Source of the DNA: Sphingobacterium detergens | GTDB taxonomy: Bacteria; Bacteroidota; Bacteroidia; Sphingobacteriales; Sphingobacteriaceae | Direction: 5' to 3' | Length of the DNA stretch: 64,000 nt | Assembly (NCBI RefSeq): GCF_003610355.1 | Contig: NZ_RAPY01000002.1 | Location: 558,001 to 622,000, forward strand | Shown: positions 59,423 to 64,000 of the stretch, piece after piece | How the letters are laid out: the number at the start of each line of letters is the position of its first letter | How positions within the stretch are numbered: position 1 is the first letter of the stretch | The notes under the pieces: model-generated | Seen by the model: the letters and a program-made list of their open reading frames with translations, nothing else | The model's database searches: none | What the model was told of the DNA's origin: nothing | Position numbers and translations under genes: made by a program

Positions 59423-60559
59423 ATGGAGACCAAAAACGCAAAAGAAATTCTTGAACGTTACCACCAAGGCACCTGTTCCGAAGAGGAGAAATCCTGGGTA
59501 GAAACCTGGCATCTTCAACAACTCAAAGAAAGCCGATTTACAGCAGATCCGGAGGATATAACGCGTATTCAGGAAGAAGTAAAAACCAAAATAGACGCCG
59601 ATATCCACTATACGATCAAGCGGATAAGCAGGAAGAATCAGATCCTTAAAATAAGTGCAGTGGCAGCATCCTTGGTCTTATTACTGGGGGGCAGTTACTT
59701 CTTTAGTAGACAATCCGATAAGACAGCTATAAACCAGGGTGCTTTGCAACAGGCCGATATCCAGCCGGGAGGCAACAAAGCTGTTTTACTGAGCAGTGAC
59801 GGAAGTACCATCCAGTTAAGCGAGCATAGTAATACCATCCTCGTGGGCGCAAACATCAGTTATGCTGATGGTCCGGACTTGCGGCCGAATTTAGGTACCA
59901 CCTCGATATCCGAAGCCCCCATATTTCATACACTCCAAACCCCCAGGACCGGAGCATACAATATCGTCCTTGCAGACGGAACCAAGGTATGGCTTAATGC
60001 CTATTCCTCCTTAAAATTTCCATCCAGATTCGACGACAAAGAACGTGTGGTAGAATTACTTGGTGAAGCTTACTTTGAAGTGGCCCCCAATAAAAAACAA
60101 CCCTTTAAAGTACGCAGCCGGGAGCAAACCATAGAGGTACTGGGTACACATTTCAACATATCGGCTTACGAATCCGAATCCACCGTAACCACCCTATTAG
60201 AAGGCGCTGTCAAAGTAAATAGGATTGCCAATAACAGTTCGGTCTTACTCAAACCCGGTCAACAAAGTACAATTAAGGAGGATACAAAACAGATACAGCT
60301 AGCCCATATCAATACCGAGCATGCTGTAGCCTGGAAGAACGGCTACTTTAATTTCGATAACGAAACCCTAGCCAGCATCCTAAGTAAGATAGAGCGCTGG
60401 TACGATGTTGAATTCACGTATGAAAAGACGCCTTCCGCGAAGACCTATATTGGTGCCGTATCCCGATCCCGCAACCTATCTGCTGTGCTGCGTGCGCTGG
60501 AGGCGGCGGCTGATGTTAAATTTAAACGTACGGGACGAAAGATTGTCGTCATATCCTAA
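59423..60559 (+). CDS. FecR-type anti-sigma factor
   Basis: 378 residues. Cytoplasmic N-terminal ~70 residues (KEILERYHQGTCSEEEKSWV) bind the sigma factor, one membrane helix (~74-93), then a periplasmic FecR domain (GAYNIVLADGTKVWLNAYSS, FPSRFDDKERVVELLGEAYF, VRSREQTIEVLGTHFNISAY) and a DUF4974-type C-terminus (YFNFDNETLASILSKIERWY) that contacts the receptor STN domain. Between the sigma gene and the receptor; the gap to the receptor holds a hairpin at 60644. Confidence 0.93.
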   Translation: METKNAKEILERYHQGTCSEEEKSWVETWHLQQLKESRFTADPEDITRIQEEVKTKIDADIHYTIKRISRKNQILKISAVAASLVLLLGGSYFFSRQSDKTAINQGALQQADIQPGGNKAVLLSSDGSTIQLSEHSNTILVGANISYADGPDLRPNLGTTSISEAPIFHTLQTPRTGAYNIVLADGTKVWLNAYSSLKFPSRFDDKERVVELLGEAYFEVAPNKKQPFKVRSREQTIEVLGTHFNISAYESESTVTTLLEGAVKVNRIANNSSVLLKPGQQSTIKEDTKQIQLAHINTEHAVAWKNGYFNFDNETLASILSKIERWYDVEFTYEKTPSAKTYIGAVSRSRNLSAVLRALEAAADVKFKRTGRKIVVIS

Positions 60560-60643
60560 CCAGATAAAATAAATACTAACCTTTATTAAAGCAGAAATCA
60601 TGAAACAGCCACCCTAACAAAACTAGAATTGGGTCGTAAAAAA

Positions 60644-60677
60644 ACCGAATGTGCAGCGAACACATCCGGTAGATTTT
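60644..60677 (+). terminator. Hairpin between FecR and the SusC receptor
   Basis: ACCGAATGTG and CACATCCGGT around 7 nt (one A-C mismatch), followed by AGATTTTTGG. A weak or regulated terminator that would lower receptor read-through from the regulator genes. Confidence 0.5.
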
Positions 60678-60739
60678 TGGGCCCCAATCATTAATTCCAA
60701 CAAACTAACAATAGCATCTAACCCAAATTACTCAAATGT

Positions 60740-63700
60740 ATGAATTTTTACCTTGAAAAATGGAGGGAGACGCCTGTCTATATCCTCCGCAAAACGCTCA
60801 TCGTGATGAAACTAATCATTGTGCTACTGACATTCGGCCTTTGCCAGGTATATGCCAGTGGCTTTGCTCAAAAAATAACGCTAAGCGAAAAAAATGCTTC
60901 TTTAGAGCTTATTATCAATAAAATCCGTAAACAAAGCGGTTACGATTTTATTGGCGATGCACAACTAATCAAAAAAGTCAATGGGCTCAACCTAACCGTA
61001 AAAGACGCTCCGCTAGTTGACGTCTTAAATCAGATCTTTAAAAATACCAATATTGCGTATCGTATAGATACCGATATTATCGCGTTAAAACCAAAGACGG
61101 AAGCTGCCGTCGCTATGCAGCAGTTGGTCATCCGAGGGCGGGTCGTGAATGAACATTTGGAGAACCTATCCGGTGCTTCCATACGCGTGATTCAGAGCGA
61201 TATGACGACCACAACAGGCAAAGACGGCACGTTCAGCCTAAAGGTATCCGATCGGGATGCCATGATTTTGGTCTCCTACGTTGGTTATGAGCCGCTTACC
61301 CTCAAAGTCAAAGAATCCATGGGGCTGATCCAGCTGACCCCAAGTCTATCGACGCTGGAAGGTGTCGATGTCACGGTCAGTACAGGCTATCAGACGATTT
61401 CGAAAGAACGGGCGACAGGATCATTCAGCCAGGTCGGACAATCGGTATTGGGCAAACGTCCTACATCCAATCTTTCCAGTGCCTTACAGGGTACAGTAGC
61501 CGGTATGCAGGCCAAGGAAAATGAAGACGGTAGTGTAAACTTTCTGATCCGGGGCAATAGCACCCTGTATGCAGATAGTAAACCGCTGATCGTGGTCGAT
61601 GGCTTCCCGATATCCAGTAGCAACTTCTCGGATATCAACCCCAATGATGTCGAATCCGTCACTGTACTTAAAGATGCTGCTGCGGCATCCATCTGGGGTG
61701 CGCGTGCCGCCAATGGTGTGATTGTTATTGTCACCAAAAAAGCAAAAACCGACAACAGACTCACGATCCAGGGGAGTGCATTTTCCAGAATATCGCGAAG
61801 ACCGGATCTCAACTACATCCTTACCCAGGCCAATTCGGCTGATCAGGTTGCCTACGAACGTAAGGCTTACGAAAACAACTGGACTTTTTACCCCTATGCG
61901 AATTCGTTTGGAGATATTACCAACTCGTTGACGCTAGCGCAAGAAGCGCTCTATGCCAATCAATATGGTACCATGTCTACAGCCGACATGAATGCCGAGC
62001 TAGACAGATTGAGCAAAATCGATAATCGGGGCCAGCTCCGGGACTTGCTGACGCAAAGAGCCGTACTCAATCAATACAATGTCAATTTGCAGGCCGGCAA
62101 CGAGCGTATACGCAACTACACTTCCGTTCTCTATGAAAACAGCAAAGGTTCTTTCCAGAAAAACGGTTATGACCGTTTCAACTTGAATTTCAACAACGAT
62201 TTCAACATTACTTCGTTCTTAAAGTTCAACCTGGGCGCCAACCTGCAGTACAAAAAACAACAATACGGCGGTGCGACCATTGCAGAAATAGAGCAACTAT
62301 CGCCTTATGAGCTGCTATTGAACCAAGATGGTAGTTACGGCGTCAACCTAAAAGACTATAACCGCGAGCAGCTGGGCCTGATTCCTACCGGAAAATTTAC
62401 CTATTCGGATTGGTCATACAACCTGCTACGCGAAGTACGTGGCCGCGATTTTACCGACGAACGCATCAATGCCCGTGTACAGACCGGACTTAATCTAAAG
62501 ATTATTCCGGGGCTTACTTTCGATACCAAGTTTCAATATGAGCGCAACAAGATCGATCGCGAGCGTATCTATGATGAGAGTACCTTCTACGTGCGTAGTC
62601 TGATCAATAGCAAGACACAATACGACGATGGCACCAAGACCGTAGGTAAGGCGTATATCCCTAAAGGCGGGATCCTGAGACGTGGCATGATCCAATACGA
62701 AGATGGCTTCAATGCGGAGGAACTGGGGCAGGAGGACATCCAGAGTTTTGTCTTTAGGAATCAATTGAATTTTGACAGGATTTTTGGTGCTGATCATCAT
62801 ATCTCGGCTATCGGCGGTATGGAAGTGTCCCAGTATTTGACCAAAGGCACGATCAATCCTACGGTATATGGCTACTATGGTGATAAGCTTCAGGCAACGA
62901 CACCGCCTTACGGTTATGGCAGCTCAGTAGACCAGTTTACCGATTTTGAAGGTTCCCCAACCACCATTCCGGGGGGCAATACAACCTTCAGATGGCAGAA
63001 AAACAAGTTCATCTCCCTTTATGGAAATGCGGCCTATACCTATCTCAGCCGTTACACCCTGTCGGGCAGCATACGGAGCGATGCATCCAATTTCATTACA
63101 GACGACCCCAAGCTGCGCTGGTCACCGCTGTGGTCTGTAGGTGCCAAGTGGAATCTCGCCAAAGAAAACTTTATGGCTGCGCAGGACGATGTAGACCGCC
63201 TGGAGATGCGCCTGACCTATGGTAAAAACGGCAACATGGAAAATTCGACTTCAACAGCGACCTTGCTCAATGTGGGCGGGAGCTTAAATCCCTCCACAGG
63301 AACCATTACAGCCACCATTGCCGACAATGGAAACCCAAGACTGCGCTGGGAAAAAACTGCTTCGACCAACTTCGGGATCGACTTCTCCTTTTTCAAGAGC
63401 AAGTTTTTTGGTTCGGTGGATCTATACCACAAAAAAGGTTCGGGTATTATTGGACAGATTGCCCTGCCTGCAGCAACGGGAACCAGATCGCAGAAATTTA
63501 ATAATGCCGAGATCACCAACAAAGGATTTGAGCTCGCTTTGGGTACCAACTTAGCTGTATCCAAGAATATTCAGTACAGCACAAATTTCAACTACGCGTA
63601 CAATGCCAACAATATTGATGCGCTGTACAATCCGTCGCTCTACACTTATCAGCTGATCACTGGGGCTTTCGTTCAAGGCCGCCCCGTCGGTTCGGTTTAC

Positions 63701-64000
63701 GCATTCGATTATATCGGGATGATCGATGGTGTACCGCATGTTGCTGGACCAAACAATAGCCCGCAGACATTTAATGATGTCTCTATTTACAATAGAGGTT
63801 TAGGACTTCCTTTTCTCCACTATATGGGTACCGATGTACCACCACATACGTTGGGCTGGACCAATACGGTACAAGTAGGCAACTTCAACATCATGTTTAT
63901 CCTATTGGGCAAGATGGGAGGCGTATACCGCAATCCAACCTTCAACTACGCTGCACTTGTAGGGTCCGACAAGACTTTTGTCAACAAATATGTTAATGAT
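60740..64000 (+). CDS. SusC/RagA TonB-dependent receptor with STN signalling domain (3' truncated)
   Basis: 1087 codons present, open to the window end. Start MNFYLEKWRETPVYILRKTL, then a membrane/signal helix. ~48-120: STN domain (KITLSEKNASLELIINKIRK, LTVKDAPLVDVLNQIFKNTN) that touches the FecR protein. ~132-210: carboxypeptidase-regulatory-like domain (VIRGRVVNEHLENLSGASIR). Then the plug (NFLIRGNSTLYADSKPLIVV, DVESVTVLKDAAAASIWGAR) and the barrel. It both transports and signals to the ECF sigma factor. The last ~50-100 residues of the barrel and any SusD gene lie beyond the window. Confidence 0.93.
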   Translation, partial: MNFYLEKWRETPVYILRKTLIVMKLIIVLLTFGLCQVYASGFAQKITLSEKNASLELIINKIRKQSGYDFIGDAQLIKKVNGLNLTVKDAPLVDVLNQIFKNTNIAYRIDTDIIALKPKTEAAVAMQQLVIRGRVVNEHLENLSGASIRVIQSDMTTTTGKDGTFSLKVSDRDAMILVSYVGYEPLTLKVKESMGLIQLTPSLSTLEGVDVTVSTGYQTISKERATGSFSQVGQSVLGKRPTSNLSSALQGTVAGMQAKENEDGSVNFLIRGNSTLYADSKPLIVVDGFPISSSNFSDINPNDVESVTVLKDAAAASIWGARAANGVIVIVTKKAKTDNRLTIQGSAFSRISRRPDLNYILTQANSADQVAYERKAYENNWTFYPYANSFGDITNSLTLAQEALYANQYGTMSTADMNAELDRLSKIDNRGQLRDLLTQRAVLNQYNVNLQAGNERIRNYTSVLYENSKGSFQKNGYDRFNLNFNNDFNITSFLKFNLGANLQYKKQQYGGATIAEIEQLSPYELLLNQDGSYGVNLKDYNREQLGLIPTGKFTYSDWSYNLLREVRGRDFTDERINARVQTGLNLKIIPGLTFDTKFQYERNKIDRERIYDESTFYVRSLINSKTQYDDGTKTVGKAYIPKGGILRRGMIQYEDGFNAEELGQEDIQSFVFRNQLNFDRIFGADHHISAIGGMEVSQYLTKGTINPTVYGYYGDKLQATTPPYGYGSSVDQFTDFEGSPTTIPGGNTTFRWQKNKFISLYGNAAYTYLSRYTLSGSIRSDASNFITDDPKLRWSPLWSVGAKWNLAKENFMAAQDDVDRLEMRLTYGKNGNMENSTSTATLLNVGGSLNPSTGTITATIADNGNPRLRWEKTASTNFGIDFSFFKSKFFGSVDLYHKKGSGIIGQIALPAATGTRSQKFNNAEITNKGFELALGTNLAVSKNIQYSTNFNYAYNANNIDALYNPSLYTYQLITGAFVQGRPVGSVYAFDYIGMIDGVPHVAGPNNSPQTFNDVSIYNRGLGLPFLHYMGTDVPPHTLGWTNTVQVGNFNIMFILLGKMGGVYRNPTFNYAALVGSDKTFVNKYVND

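Noticed and set aside
60644..60677. Considered as a riboswitch before the SusC receptor.
   Set aside because: One simple hairpin only; no conserved aptamer-like features.

Overview
The window looks like chromosomal DNA of a Bacteroidota member close to Sphingobacterium/Pedobacter (Sphingobacteriaceae). The evidence is the paired SusC/SusD genes, an ECF sigma/FecR pair, DUF6520 and MauE-type proteins beside a TlpA-like thioredoxin, low GC content, scarce Shine-Dalgarno sequences, and many promoters of the Bacteroidota form TAnnTTTG. Assignment is by recognition only; no database search was possible.

Layout. 1-6.5 kb: the end of a peptide-type ABC exporter, two paralogous glycosyltransferase-like proteins around a LanC-like cyclase with an unusual CCG zinc motif, a TetR regulator and two further glycosyltransferases; this resembles a (glyco)peptide/RiPP or surface-glycan locus whose precursor peptide is not visible. 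6.6-14.7 kb and 28.3-30.6 kb: an accessory region built around four near-identical secreted NTF2-like genes, each with the same promoter/leader, and around a recurring GTGA-loop terminator. Between the copies lie orphan genes (beta-helix protein, AbiEii fragment, hypothetical proteins, NADAR protein), decayed gene ends and a duplicated pseudogene tail. 14.7-28.3 kb: a small secreted-peptide ORF, a TPR histidine kinase/response regulator pair and a set of lipoproteins and membrane proteins (degenerate PLD, VWA-like, thermonuclease, DUF4236, DUF3761, HsdR-N nuclease). 30.6-43.6 kb: a defence-type region with an orphan AbiEii, predicted nucleases, MazG plus a GIY-YIG/DUF2075/S24 protein, a complete AbiEi/AbiEii pair, Xre-ImmA plus a P63C-like protein, and a direct-repeat-flanked three-gene module. 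44.2 kb: a 3' fragment of a tRNA-Lys gene, marking a probable integration site. 45-53 kb: a structured RNA candidate, a strange in-frame repetitive leader, a TlpA-like protein and SusC/SusD. 53-58.6 kb: DUF6520, MauE, hypothetical proteins and a membrane LytTR-like regulator. 58.8-64 kb: ECF sigma factor, FecR and a SusC receptor with an STN domain that runs off the window, a classical trans-envelope signalling unit.

Most striking observation. Between 14.7 and 37.1 kb the palindrome TTTACGG-N4-CCGTAAA (or a close variant) occurs seven times. In six cases its centre lies exactly 33 bp from the centre of a TAnnTTTG-type -7 element, and in the seventh 32 bp. The promoters serve the PLD/VWA/nuclease operon, the divergent HsdR-N nuclease and DUF4236 genes, a 56-aa CPESG-motif protein, a lipoprotein, a repeat-rich membrane protein, and a probable small RNA of about 125 nt directly after the response-regulator gene. 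This looks like an undescribed regulon, plausibly controlled by the kinase/regulator pair encoded within it.
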